NCBI GenBank assembly: GCA_036346355.1
Contig: CM070584.1
Location: 27,746,039-27,810,038 of the forward strand
Length of the DNA: 64,000 bases
Direction of reading: 5' to 3'
Source of the DNA: Rhipidocladum racemiflorum
Lineage: Eukaryota; Streptophyta; Magnoliopsida; Poales; Poaceae
The notes beneath the pieces are model-generated. The model was not told the DNA's origin. It searched no databases and saw only the letters and a program-made list of their open reading frames with translations. This document shows, one piece after another, positions 22,702 through 31,738 of the stretch. The first letter of the stretch is position 1. Each line of letters starts with the position of its first letter. The position numbers and the translations under genes are program-made.

Positions 22702-24747
22702 GAACTCGGAGTGAGCCTTGTGCTTGGATGTTCCTTCGCCTTTTACAAAATGAATCGGCTTGCTTAAAGGAGCAACCACGATGTTGCTCTTTTTGCCCTT
22801 AGGCGGAACATACCCAAGCCCATGCTTCTTAGGATTACCTTGGCGCTTACCGAGATACTCCTCTAAACCTTTGCTAGCCTTGTAGGACTTTTGAAGTCCA
22901 TCTTCAAGCATCCCCTTAAGCTTCTCATTCTCATGAGCCAAGACTTTCAAAGTCTCACGGTTAGTAGCACAAGTAGCAACATCAACATTATAACATCTAG
23001 CGCATCCATTGCTACTTGAAGGCATTGAAACATTGGAGTTGTTAATTGAGGAGGAAGCATTATTCGAGAGATCAACAAGCTTCACTTCAAGAGACTTGCA
23101 AGCATCCATTGCTTGAGCAAGTTGGTCTACGAGTGAAGCATTGGTGATCTCAAGACTAACTATTTCATTCTTAGTCAAATTTGAGTTTTTGACTAAGTCC
23201 TCATTTTTCTTTCTTTCAAACGCTAGGCTCTTCTCTAGCTCAAGATTCTTTTCCTTTTCAAATATAAGGAGATCCTCTTGAGCTTCAAGAGTAGCCTCCT
23301 TTTGTTCTACCACTTCCTCCAATTTTTCAATGTCTTTAAGTAGCAAGTCTAGTTTTTCAATATCAAAGTCATTCATAGACTTAAATGCTACTTCATCGTT
23401 ATCACTATCACAATCATCTGAGCCATAATCAACAATAGAGGGAATGGGGCTCTTAGATGATACCTTGTGCCCCTTTGCCATGAGGCAAATTGGAGCATCT
23501 CCTTCGCCGTCGCTTAGGTTGTCAAAGAGACCCTTTGACTTTGTCGGTGGTGTAGCAATGGCGACGGTGGCAAGTCCTCCTTCATTGTCGGAGTCGGATT
23601 CGGACTCGGACTCGGAGTCGGAATTCCACTCCTTGCCGATGTATGCATGACCCTTGCCCTTGTACCTCTTGCTCTTGTCCTTGTCCTTCTTCTTGAACTT
23701 GTCCTTCTTGTAAGGCTTGTCTTCCTTCTTTTCTTTGTGAGGGCACTCGGCAATGAAATGACCGGGTTCCCCACACTCATAGCACTTTCTTGAAGAGTGC
23801 CGCCCTCTTGATTTGTTGCCATAGCCCTTGGAGTGACTTCCCAGCTTGTAGCCTTTCTTTTTCAAGAATTTGTTGAATCTTCTTACGAGCAAGGCCATGT
23901 CTTCATTTGTCAAGGGGCCACTTGATTCTTCTTCATCGCTTGAGCTCTCTTCGGCTTCTTGTGCCACCTTGACGGCCTTCAAGGCGATGCCCTTCTTCTT
24001 GCCGGACTTGAGCTCCTCCACCACATCCGCTTCCTGAACCATCATCTCATCCGTCATCAATCGGCCAATCACATCATGAGGAGTGAGAGTGTCGAAGTTT
24101 GGCCGGTCGCGGATGAGTTGCACAAGGTTGCGGTTGGTGGGGGTGATCACTCGAAGGATGATCTTGACAATTGCTTTGTCGGTGATCTCGGTGCTTCCAA
24201 GTCCTTTAGCTTGATTTACTAGAACCATCAAGCGATCAAACATCTTGGTGTAACACTCTCCTTCTTCCAAAGTAAATCGGCTTAGTTCTCCAATGATAAG
24301 CTCGATCTTGGATTCACGAACACTTGACACACCTTCATGAGACACCATCAATCTTTCCCATATATCCTTGGCATTGTCAAGGCCATCGACCCGGTTAAAC
24401 TCGGAGTCACTCAAAGCATTGAACAAGGCATTGACGGCCAAGTCGTTGAAGTGTTGAGCTTTGTCTTCTTCGGAGGTAAGATTGTTGGGGTTTGCGGGCT
24501 TGAAACCTGTTTCAACAATCTTCCAAATGCAAGGGTGAAGTGATCTCAAATGCATCTTCATCTTGTGTTTCCATGCCGCATAGCGAGTGCCATCGAAATG
24601 AGGCGCTCGGCCAGACGAGACGGAAACATAAGATGAAGAGTTTGAGACTCCAAAAGATGAATAATCTAAAGGAATTGCAACCCCTATACCGGAACCCGTG
24701 GCCTTGTCTTGGGCATGAGTTTCGGTAACTTTCTCTCTATCCGACAT
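22702..24747 (-). CDS. SIRE-like gag, 3' end replaced at insert junction
   Basis: An intact minus-strand frame of about 680 codons from ATG at 24747. Order: N-terminal region with FDGTRYAAWKHKMKMHL (about 24610-24550), capsid-like helices (LSRFTLEEGECYTKMFDRL, about 24300-24235), one CCHC zinc knuckle CYECGEPGHFIAEC (about 23785-23740), a Lys-rich segment, an acidic Ser/Glu/Asp segment (about 23640-23570), a long coiled coil (about 23350-23080) and a basic C-terminal part (GLGYVPPKGKKSN, about 22830-22790). Gag packages element RNA in cytoplasmic particles. The last codons (after about 22700) read into the Tekay-like insert in another frame, so this is a truncated gag-pol. Confidence 0.9.
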
Positions 24748-24788
24748 CTTTGTTTCTCCAAGCGGTTAAGCCAAAATAAAGGAGATTT

Positions 24789-24801
24789 GGCTCTGATACC
24801 A
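24789..24801 (-). promoter_or_regulatory. Primer binding site of the SIRE-like element
   Basis: The minus strand reads TGGTATCAGAGCC starting two bases inside the LTR end, complementary to initiator methionine tRNA. Confidence 0.9.
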
Positions 24802-24803
24802 AT

Positions 24804-26176
24804 TGAAAGGACCAACGATGTCGCCTAGAGGGGGGGTGAATAGGCGGATTAAAAAATCACAGCGGAATTAAAACGGGCCGAGCAGGTCAACCCGGAGTCT
24901 CTGGGTTTTGGTCCGGATACTCCGGCTTGTCCGGATACTCCGGTATTGGATACCGGAGTCTCCGAGTTGGCTGGCTCGGGAGCGCAACACAAGTTGCTCG
25001 AACTTGCTCGAGTTACTACTAAAAGTAGAAGCCAATAGCAACCTAAAACAAGTGCTTGAATGGATTTGAATTAAAGCTAGACAAAGAGCTAGATCTAGGC
25101 TTTACGGAGACAAATCCACACAATCAACACAAGTAAGTAAAGAGAGAGCGAGAGAAGCGATTTTTCACCGAAGTTCGGATTCTTGAAGGGAATCCTACGT
25201 CTCCGTTGAGGTGGCTCGGTCACACTTGAGCCGGGGTCTCTTTCAACCCGCTTTCCTCCCAGTGTTGCACAAATGCACTCGCCGGCTTCACTTCTTGTCT
25301 CTTCCCTTTCGGAGGCGAGACTCGCCTTCACAAACGACCGGGGCACACCACACAAGTTGGTAGCTCCCGGTGACTCCTAGCCGTCTAGGAGACCTTCAAC
25401 CTCCAAGAGTAATAGCACCACGGAAGTCACTTGGAGGATGAACTAGTGCTCAACAATTCGAAATGAATGCACCTAGCACTTTGCTTCTTCCTCTCCTCAC
25501 CAAAATGGATCAACAACCAAATTAAATGGTGGGAGGAAGTGAGGGCTCTATTGAATGCTTTGAAAGTGTTAGAGAAGGCTTGAATGCTGCAATGAATGAG
25601 CTCAAGAGCAGTCCTAGCCGTTGGGGAAGAAGGGGTGGCTTTAAATATGTTTTTGAAAACTAGCCGTTTTTCCCTTTTTCGAACAGACCGGAGACTCCGG
25701 ACAATTGACCCGGAGACTCCGGGTTGTCCGGACTCTCCGGACCAAATGTCCGGATACTCCGGACTCTCCGGAATTCATAAATATGCCGAGAGGGTTAACC
25801 CGGAGACTCCGGATAAAAAGTCCGGATACTCCGAGTTGACTGGCTCGGTTGGAATTAAGGTTTTTGGAAAATGCAAGTTTTTGAGTGCTAGTTTATATGC
25901 AAGTTTTGACCTTGAGCACATGCACATCCTAAAAGCGATTTTCCATAGTACCCTCTTAATAGTACGGCTATCCTTAAGACTCAAAACAATATAGAAATTA
26001 CAAGTCTTCGTCTTGATGCCGTTTTCTCGAAATTCGACGCGCTTAGGACCGTCCAATCTTATTCCGAGCTTGATGTGATCTCGATAACTGCATTAATCTT
26101 AGTTGAAACATTAGATCACATTAATTGTGTCATCATTAATCACCAAAATAAAATGAGGGGCCTAGATGCACTTTCA
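24804..26176 (-). repeat. 5' LTR of the SIRE-like element (1,373 bp)
   Basis: Starts TGAAAGTGCATCTAGG on the minus strand at 26176 and ends at 24804 next to the primer site. Near-identical to 10770-12161, with CCGGA near-palindromes at 24890-24965 and 25685-25840 and one repeat unit fewer than the partner LTR. Confidence 0.95.
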
Positions 26177-26181
26177 AAAAC
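26177..26181 (+). repeat. Right TSD (AAAAC) of the SIRE-like element
   Basis: AAAAC directly follows the LTR terminus and matches 10765-10769. Confidence 0.9.
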
Positions 26182-27354
26182 ACTATAGGAGGCACCAGAA
26201 ATAGTTACCAAACTAAAAAAATGATATAGTAATTGGAGTTTACTATTGTACTTCACGATAGTAATTTCTAGTCATATACGTAGTGATTGTATTTTATAGA
26301 TTTTATGTTGGAACTTGGCAAAAATGTTGTTTAATAGTAAGACATACATCATTCTATTTCTCTCATCGTTAGTAAGCTACTGGTCAAATCGGAGCTACCA
26401 ATAAAAAGATATGGCTAAAATAAAGAGAAAACATGTTTGTATACAAACTACAAAGCGCATTAACTAGCCGGCCTGATAAGTAATTGATACTACACTCTCG
26501 CATATTATACTACCGTGTTCATGGAGTATTACTATCATCCAAACGTGTACAATAGTAAAGCTTACTATCAACAATGGTGCCAGTTTGGAGAACACGTGGC
26601 GAAAATAAAGAAGAAAAAAGAACACAAAAGTGATCGCGATGTTAAATGGTAAGGTGACCGAGTCCATCTACACTAGAACATAGTGCAGTGGTGCTCATGG
26701 ACATAGCCCTACCCTTACTAACACCACATGTATCACTCTGATCGGGAGGTCACTCCCCATTTTGGTATATAAATAGCTATGGATGAACCTACATGGGCAA
26801 TGTGGGACTAAATTCCCATCGTCAATTAATGCTATACATTACGATGGGTCTGATAAAATGGACGTTAAGCCCTTGTGGCGAAGGACCTCTCTCCATCTTA
26901 CTACAGACAGCATATAATATTACGTACTACCGATTGCTTATTATATTACTGTACGAGAAAGTAAAAAATCACTAAAAGGTGATCATGCTATTTTAGGGTA
27001 AGATGAATGGGCCCAACAACTGGTAGCATGATAGTAATTGGAGTTTACTATTGAACTGCATGATCATAATTTCTGGTTATATATGTAGTAATTTTACGTT
27101 GAAGATATATTTATTTATGTTTGCATCGGTAAAATTGCTGTTTAATAGTGATACCTACATCATTATGTTCCTCTCGTTATCAGTAAGCTACTGGTAAGTA
27201 CTATTTATAAATCGGAGCTACCAATAAAAAAATATGGCTACAACTAAGAGAAAATATATTCGTGTACAAACTACAAAATGAATTAACTAGTCGGCCTGAT
27301 AAATAAATGATATAGGAAGATGCTTTCGCATATTATACTACTAACTTCCTGGAT

Positions 27355-27428
27355 TATTACTATCATTCGTACGTGCACAATAGCAAAGCGTTATTACTAT
27401 CATTCGTACGTGCACAATAGCAAAGCGT
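27355..27428. repeat. 37-bp tandem duplication beside the MULE left end
   Basis: The block TTATTACTATCATTCGTACG with its following GTGCACAATAGCAAAGCG occurs twice head to tail. Unit 1 of the surrounding repeat has only one copy at 26526-26561. The second copy ends at the first base of the MULE target duplication. Confidence 0.75.
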
Positions 27429-27437
27429 ACTATCAAC
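27428..27437 (+). repeat. Left TSD of the MULE (TACTATCAAC)
   Basis: Ten bases repeated at 60195-60204 and present once at the homologous place in repeat unit 1 (26563-26572). Nine to eleven bases is the usual range for Mutator-like elements. Confidence 0.9.
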
Positions 27438-27569
27438 GAATTTTTTTTAAATAATATTATTTTAATCAAAATTTGCAGAAATAATATGCCGAAAAAGAAA
27501 ATAGCAAAACTACCCCCCTGTGTCCATTTGAATTGGCGACAGGGTCCTGTCGCCATTTGAATTAGCGAC
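27438..27569 (+). repeat. Left terminal inverted repeat of the MULE (132 bp)
   Basis: Starts GAATTTTTTTTAAATAATAT and matches the reverse complement of 60063-60194 with only a few substitutions. The inner part contains the first two GTCGCCA..TGGCGAC palindromes. Confidence 0.92.
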
Positions 27570-27780
27570 AGCAGTCGCCATTTGAATTAGCGACAGCAGC
27601 TCCTGTCGCCAATTCAAATGGCGACAGGGGGCAAAACCGGAATTTCCTCCGTCCTGTCGCCAAATGGAATGGCGACAGCATTTAATGCCTCATGCGCGAG
27701 GCGCCTGTCGCCAAATGGAATGGCGACAGGGGCCTATAACCCGTCGCGGCCAAAGCGCTGTCGCCATTTCGCCCGTTGCT
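27530..27780. repeat. Left subterminal palindrome array, GTCGCCA..TGGCGAC
   Basis: About seven copies of a unit whose arms are GTCGCCA and TGGCGAC around a 7-bp centre (TTTGAAT, ATTCAAA or AATGGAA forms), often followed by AG or AGG. Several copies have one degraded arm (AGCGAC). They likely bind transposase or form cruciforms; that is inference. Confidence 0.8.
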
Positions 27781-27782
27781 GC

Positions 27783-27892
27783 TCGCAGAGAAAGAGAGGA
27801 ACAGAGAGGAGAGCAAGAAGAGAAAGAGAGGAAGAGGAGGAGAGGAAGAGAAGGAGAGGGAGAGGAGGAAGAAGAAGATCTTGGCTTTGCAG
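27783..27892 (+). promoter_or_regulatory. Purine-rich transcript leader and possible 5' splice site
   Basis: A run rich in GAGA, AAGAGG and GGAGG ends TTTGCAG followed by GTAAAT at 27893, a plausible donor. The position inside the left TIR and upstream of the transposase suggests a 5' UTR with an intron. GA-rich leaders are common in plants. No protein is supported. Confidence 0.45.
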
Positions 27893-28875
27893 GTAAATTT
27901 TTTTCTTTCTTGTATGTAATTAACATCTTAGTGACTAGATTAATCACTGATTTAGTGATTTAGCGATGAGCGTTGTTTTGGAATTAGCGACTTAGCGTTA
28001 GTTTAGCGACTTGCATTGTTTTTGCGATTTAGGAACAAACCTCCATGCTAAAGCAATGTGTAAATGCCAAGACTAATTAAATCTGCTATACTTGTTTATG
28101 CTACTTAATCGTATTATCATATGCAAGAACCTTCGAAGTAGCTAGGTATCTTTATTTATGGACCATATGAGACCCAACTCGCCTCGGCCGCGCCGGTCCT
28201 GTTCGTCGCGCTCACCTCGGCCACGACCGCCTTTGGCCCCGTCAGCCGTGTTTGCCGCGCTTGCCTCGACCTTGCTCGCCTGAGCCCCGTCGGCTGTGTG
28301 CCCTGTCGGCTGTGCTCGCCGGCCGCACCCGTCGCCTCGACGCTTCGCTCGGCGATGGTAGCACCACCCAAACTGGCCAGCCCTCCACCGACGCCAAATG
28401 ACAGCCATGGTTGGAAACTTGATGACGCGTCGGCTTGTATATGGCCAAATGGACTTTATAACCAAATGGGCCGGGAAAATCCCATGAACAATGTAGGAAA
28501 AATTGAAGGAAAATTATGATTTAGCCCTTCGTTTTTTCATAAATTTTAGAAATAAGTAAATAAATTTAGAAAATTGGTATTAAACACTGACAATTAGATT
28601 TTTGGGCTTATGGACTTCCGAAAATTTGGCGAAATTGGTATTAGCACATACGAAATATTTCCAAAAAATGTTAAAAATCAACGAAAATTTAAGGTGTGTT
28701 TAGTAATTTTGAAAATGTCATTTGAGGAAATCATGAAATGCTAGGAAAATCATATAAAATTTTAGATACATTATATGAAAGGTGTGTTTCAGATACAAGA
28801 AGAATATCATGAAATCTTTGATGTATGGATGAACGAGTGCAGTTTACGATATATTAAGGAGATGGAATTCCGAAC
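27893..28875. other. Left MULE interior with a GC-rich island
   Basis: Mostly AT-rich, possibly intronic to the transposase transcript. Between about 28160 and 28400 the sequence is abruptly GC-rich, with repeats of the type CTCGCC..GCCCCGTCGGC. Overlapping short frames there give no recognisable protein. It may be a fragment captured by the MULE. The tail to 28875 holds no feature I can support except a possible transposase N-terminus. Confidence 0.45.
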
Positions 28876-31460
28876 ATGGGTGTGGAAGGGGTGGAACTAA
28901 GTCATTTCCCAAGTGTCGTAGTTGGTCTGTCACGTTTAGCGGAGCATTCATGGAGCACTGTTAGAAGATGGTTATACCAAATATTCTCGTTGGACCGTGA
29001 GTTGCATGGTGTGAAGCTGCACGGAGTAGGGTGTCGAGAAGCGGAATCAGATGCGTCTTGGGAGTTAGTTGAAATTACAGGTCCAAGTCATGGAGTTCGT
29101 ATGTCGAGCAGCGATTGAGAGAGGATGGCCATTAGTATTGTTGGCGCAAGCATTTGAGAAAGCAGAGGGCATCCGTGAGGAATAGCGAGGAGGTTGTTGG
29201 TGACGAAGAGGAGGAAGTTGGGGAGAGCGACCAAGCAAGAGAATACTTAGTGAGGCATGATGTTAGTTCATTTCGGAGGCGGTGCAAGGTGAGGAAGTTG
29301 GTGTTCCAATGGAAGACGTCAGAGGAACCAATGGGTGTGGCAGGCGTGCAGAGGAACCAATGGGTGTGGCAGACGAGGAGAACATATTGAATCGCTGGTG
29401 ATATCAATGGACGCAGAGAGCCGGGACTACGAGGATTTAAGTAACGATGAAGAGGATGAAGAGCCTTTCCTCGGAGTGGGATGAGTGTCGGTTCGACATC
29501 GATGGTCAACGAGGGTGAAGATGTCCAATGGGGTACGATCGAATGAGGTGCGGCAAGATGCAATTTACAAGGATAAAAGTGAGGTGCGAGGAAGCGATCC
29601 AAAGCATGGGCGATGTCGGCTGCGTAGACCCTTTTGGGTTGCTAAGTCGATTAAGCGGGTGTATGATGTCGGATGCAAGATGGAAGGTTGCCCATGGCGT
29701 GTCCATGCTTACCAACCTAAATGGGACACAATTTGGAAGTGTTCTATAGTAGTGCCGCATGCATGTGTCTTGTGAGTCTACACAATCGCATAGAAATATA
29801 TCTTCGGCTTTGTTGCCAATGTAATGTACGGGAGATTGTGGGCAACCTGGATTTAGAGCCACGTGCCATCATACTTGCAATAGAGCAGAGGTATCGATTA
29901 CACGATAAGCTATGCGAAGGCATGGAGAGCGGCGAAGGCATTGGAAGCAAGGGTTGGCACGTACGAAGACTCCTATCAGAATCTGCCAGGGTTGCTTCAG
30001 GTGATCAAGGAAAGGAATGCTGAGACTTATGTCGATATTTTCGAGCAACCTTCACAGCGTTTCCCTGGGAAGATGTTGCTCAAGCGGGCATTCTTTGCTT
30101 TCGGTGCGTGTATCAACGCATTCAGACATTGCCGTCCGTTGTTATGCGTGGATGGGACTTTTTTGACCGGGAAGTACAAAGGCCAGATATTGACTGCCAT
30201 AGGAGTCGATGGCAACAATCAGGTTCTTCCCGTTGCACTCGCATTCGTAGAGGGTGAGAACACTGATAGTTGGCTATGGTTTCTAAGGAACGTGAAAGCT
30301 GGGGTCATGGAACAGCGGCCTGGTGTGTGTGTCATACATGATCGGCATCCCGGGTTGCTAAAGGCGATCGTGCAATTGCAGCAAGGTGAAGATGAGACAC
30401 ATCCATGGCCTGATTTGCGTAGTAGGTGGTGTAAGCGGCACATGGGCGCCAATTTTACAAGCGATTCAGGAACAAAGAGCCGACAAAGCTTTTAAGAGGC
30501 TGTGCGACCAGAACCAGGAAAGAAAATTTGAGAGACTATGGAAGAAGTTGGACGAGCTAACGTCAAGGCATCTGAGAAGCGTGAAGAAGCCAACAGCTTC
30601 CGTAGGGGAGGCCCAAGTAGCGCTTGCAGAGTTACCAACAGACCCTCCACACCTGGTTCGGAGGAATAGAAGGGCTATGAAATGCTTCTCCGAATGGATA
30701 GAGCATGAGCCTAAGGAGAAATGGGCTCAGCTTTATGACACCGATGGCGCCAGGTATGGGGTCATGACGACAAATTTGGCTGAGGTTTACAATTGGGTCA
30801 TGCGGGGGTTGAGGCCACTTCCCCTGGTTGCTATAGTGGAGGGTGTTCTTCGTGGCATAACGAAATACTTTGTGGATCGCTATGCTAGGGCCGTCGCCCG
30901 CATGAATGCCCCTGATGTGAAGTACTCCGAGATGATTTATACCTACATGGAGGAAAAGGGCAAGAAAGGGGAGATGCATAGAGCATTGAAGATGGGCACG
31001 AGGGAGCTCTGATTTGAGGTACTATGTAAAGATAAATCAGGGCGTGGGACAAACCGACGGAGAGTTACACATGAATGCACCATGCATAGACAAACATGTG
31101 CATGCACCTGCAATAAGCCTCGTCTGTTACACAGGCCATGCGCACATGTCATGGCGGCCTGCTCAACAATCCGAATGGATCCAGGTATATTCTTGTCTCA
31201 TTTCTTCAACAAGGAAGAAGTGATGGCAACCTGGAGTGGGGAAATGTACGGTTTTCGAGTGGTGGGTTTATTCTCGGAGCATCATACAGGAGGCAACACG
31301 GTGGAGTTCCGGATTTAAGTAAATTTGAAGGGTGTTGGGCGATGGCAGACAAGGCGTATAAGGAACGATATGGATGCGTGGAAAGTGGACGTCGTGTGAA
31401 GAAATATTCGATTTGCAAGGAGACAGGCCACACTTTCAAGTATTGTCCCACGGTTGAGGC
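28876..31460 (+). pseudogene. mudrA-type MULE transposase, frameshifted
   Basis: Pieces in order: acidic N-terminal region (about 29400-29480); MULE DNA-binding zinc domain FWVAKSIKRVYDVGCKMEGC (about 29625-29765); linker NLDLEPRAIILAIEQRYR (about 29840-29900); transposase core with DGTFLTGKYKGQILTA (first Asp near 30150), AFVEGENTDSWLWFL (about 30245-30290) and VIHDRHPGLLKA (second Asp near 30340); YGVMTTNLAEVYNWVMRG (about 30755-30805); a SWIM zinc finger CTCNKPRLLHRPCAHVMAAC (about 31100-31157); and a zinc knuckle with ICKETGHTFKYC (about 31410-31445). Frames change near 29400, 29510, 29775, 29900, 30445, 30490 and 31020, so the gene is broken. The enzyme would recognise the TIRs and move the element. 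Some frame changes may be introns or base-calling errors. Confidence 0.85.
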
Positions 31461-31463
31461 AAG

Positions 31464-31635
31464 AAATTGTTGTACGTCGTTTATGTATGGAGTTTCCAAT
31501 TAAATTGTTGTACGTCGTTTATGTATGGACTTTACAATTAAATTGTTATGCGTTATTAATGTATGGACTTTCCAATTAAATTGTTGTTAAATCGTTTATG
31601 TATGTACTTACTGATTAAATTGTTGTACTTCAAAT
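31464..31635. repeat. 38-bp minisatellite after mudrA
   Basis: Four and a half units starting AAATTGTTGTACGTCG at 31464, 31502, 31540, 31578 and 31617. Units one and two differ at two or three bases, while later ones are more diverged. The array follows the knuckle region, so it forms the transposase C-terminus or 3' UTR. Confidence 0.85.
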
Positions 31636-31738
31636 TTATTATGGAATGATTGTTTGCACTTTCTTTATGTAATTGTTGTGTTCAATTTGTAACGATATGT
31701 TTTTCTATTTTCCTATTGTCGGGTTACACATTGCAGGT

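Larger units (their letters stand above)
10770..26176 (-). mobile_element. SIRE/Maximus-like Ty1/copia element, complete, nested insert
   Basis: Two LTRs of about 1.38 kb in the same orientation are flanked by AAAAC, so both ends of a single insertion are present. On the minus strand the order is 5' LTR (26176-24804), primer site, gag, [Tekay-like insert], integrase, RT, RNase H, extra ORF, polypurine tract, 3' LTR (12161-10770). LTR start TGAAAGTGCATCTAGG, a long gag with a CCHC knuckle and an additional ORF after pol fit the SIRE/Maximus lineage. Without the nested insert it would be about 11.1 kb. Damage: the protease region is lost at the insert, with one frameshift and one stop in pol and one stop in the extra ORF. 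Confidence 0.93.
26182..27437. repeat. AT-rich 0.8-kb repeat, unit 1 and left part of unit 2
   Basis: Two diverged tandem copies: ATAGTAATTGGAGTTTACTA occurs at 26226 and again at 27031 (offset about 805), and the following blocks (AGTAAGCTACTGGT, CCAATAAAAA, ACAAACTACAAA, AACTAG.CGGCCTGATAA) occur in the same order in both. Unit 2 is cut at 27437 by the MULE and resumes at 60195. Unit 1 includes a TATA-like TATATAAATAGC near 26767. No ORF is supported. Class unknown; it may be internal sequence of an old DNA transposon. Confidence 0.7.

Noticed and set aside
27530..27780. GTCGCC repeats as a CRISPR array
   Set aside because: Spacing is irregular, units are palindromic and mirrored at the opposite transposon end, and the context is a plant nuclear transposon.
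27664..27963. Arg/Glu-rich reading frames near the MULE left end
   Set aside because: They arise from the GA-rich leader and GTCGCC repeats; every frame through a purine tract looks like this, and a splice donor follows.
28142..28519. Overlapping GC-rich ORFs on both strands
   Set aside because: Several frames are open because of composition; none shows a family motif. Reported only as a compositional island.
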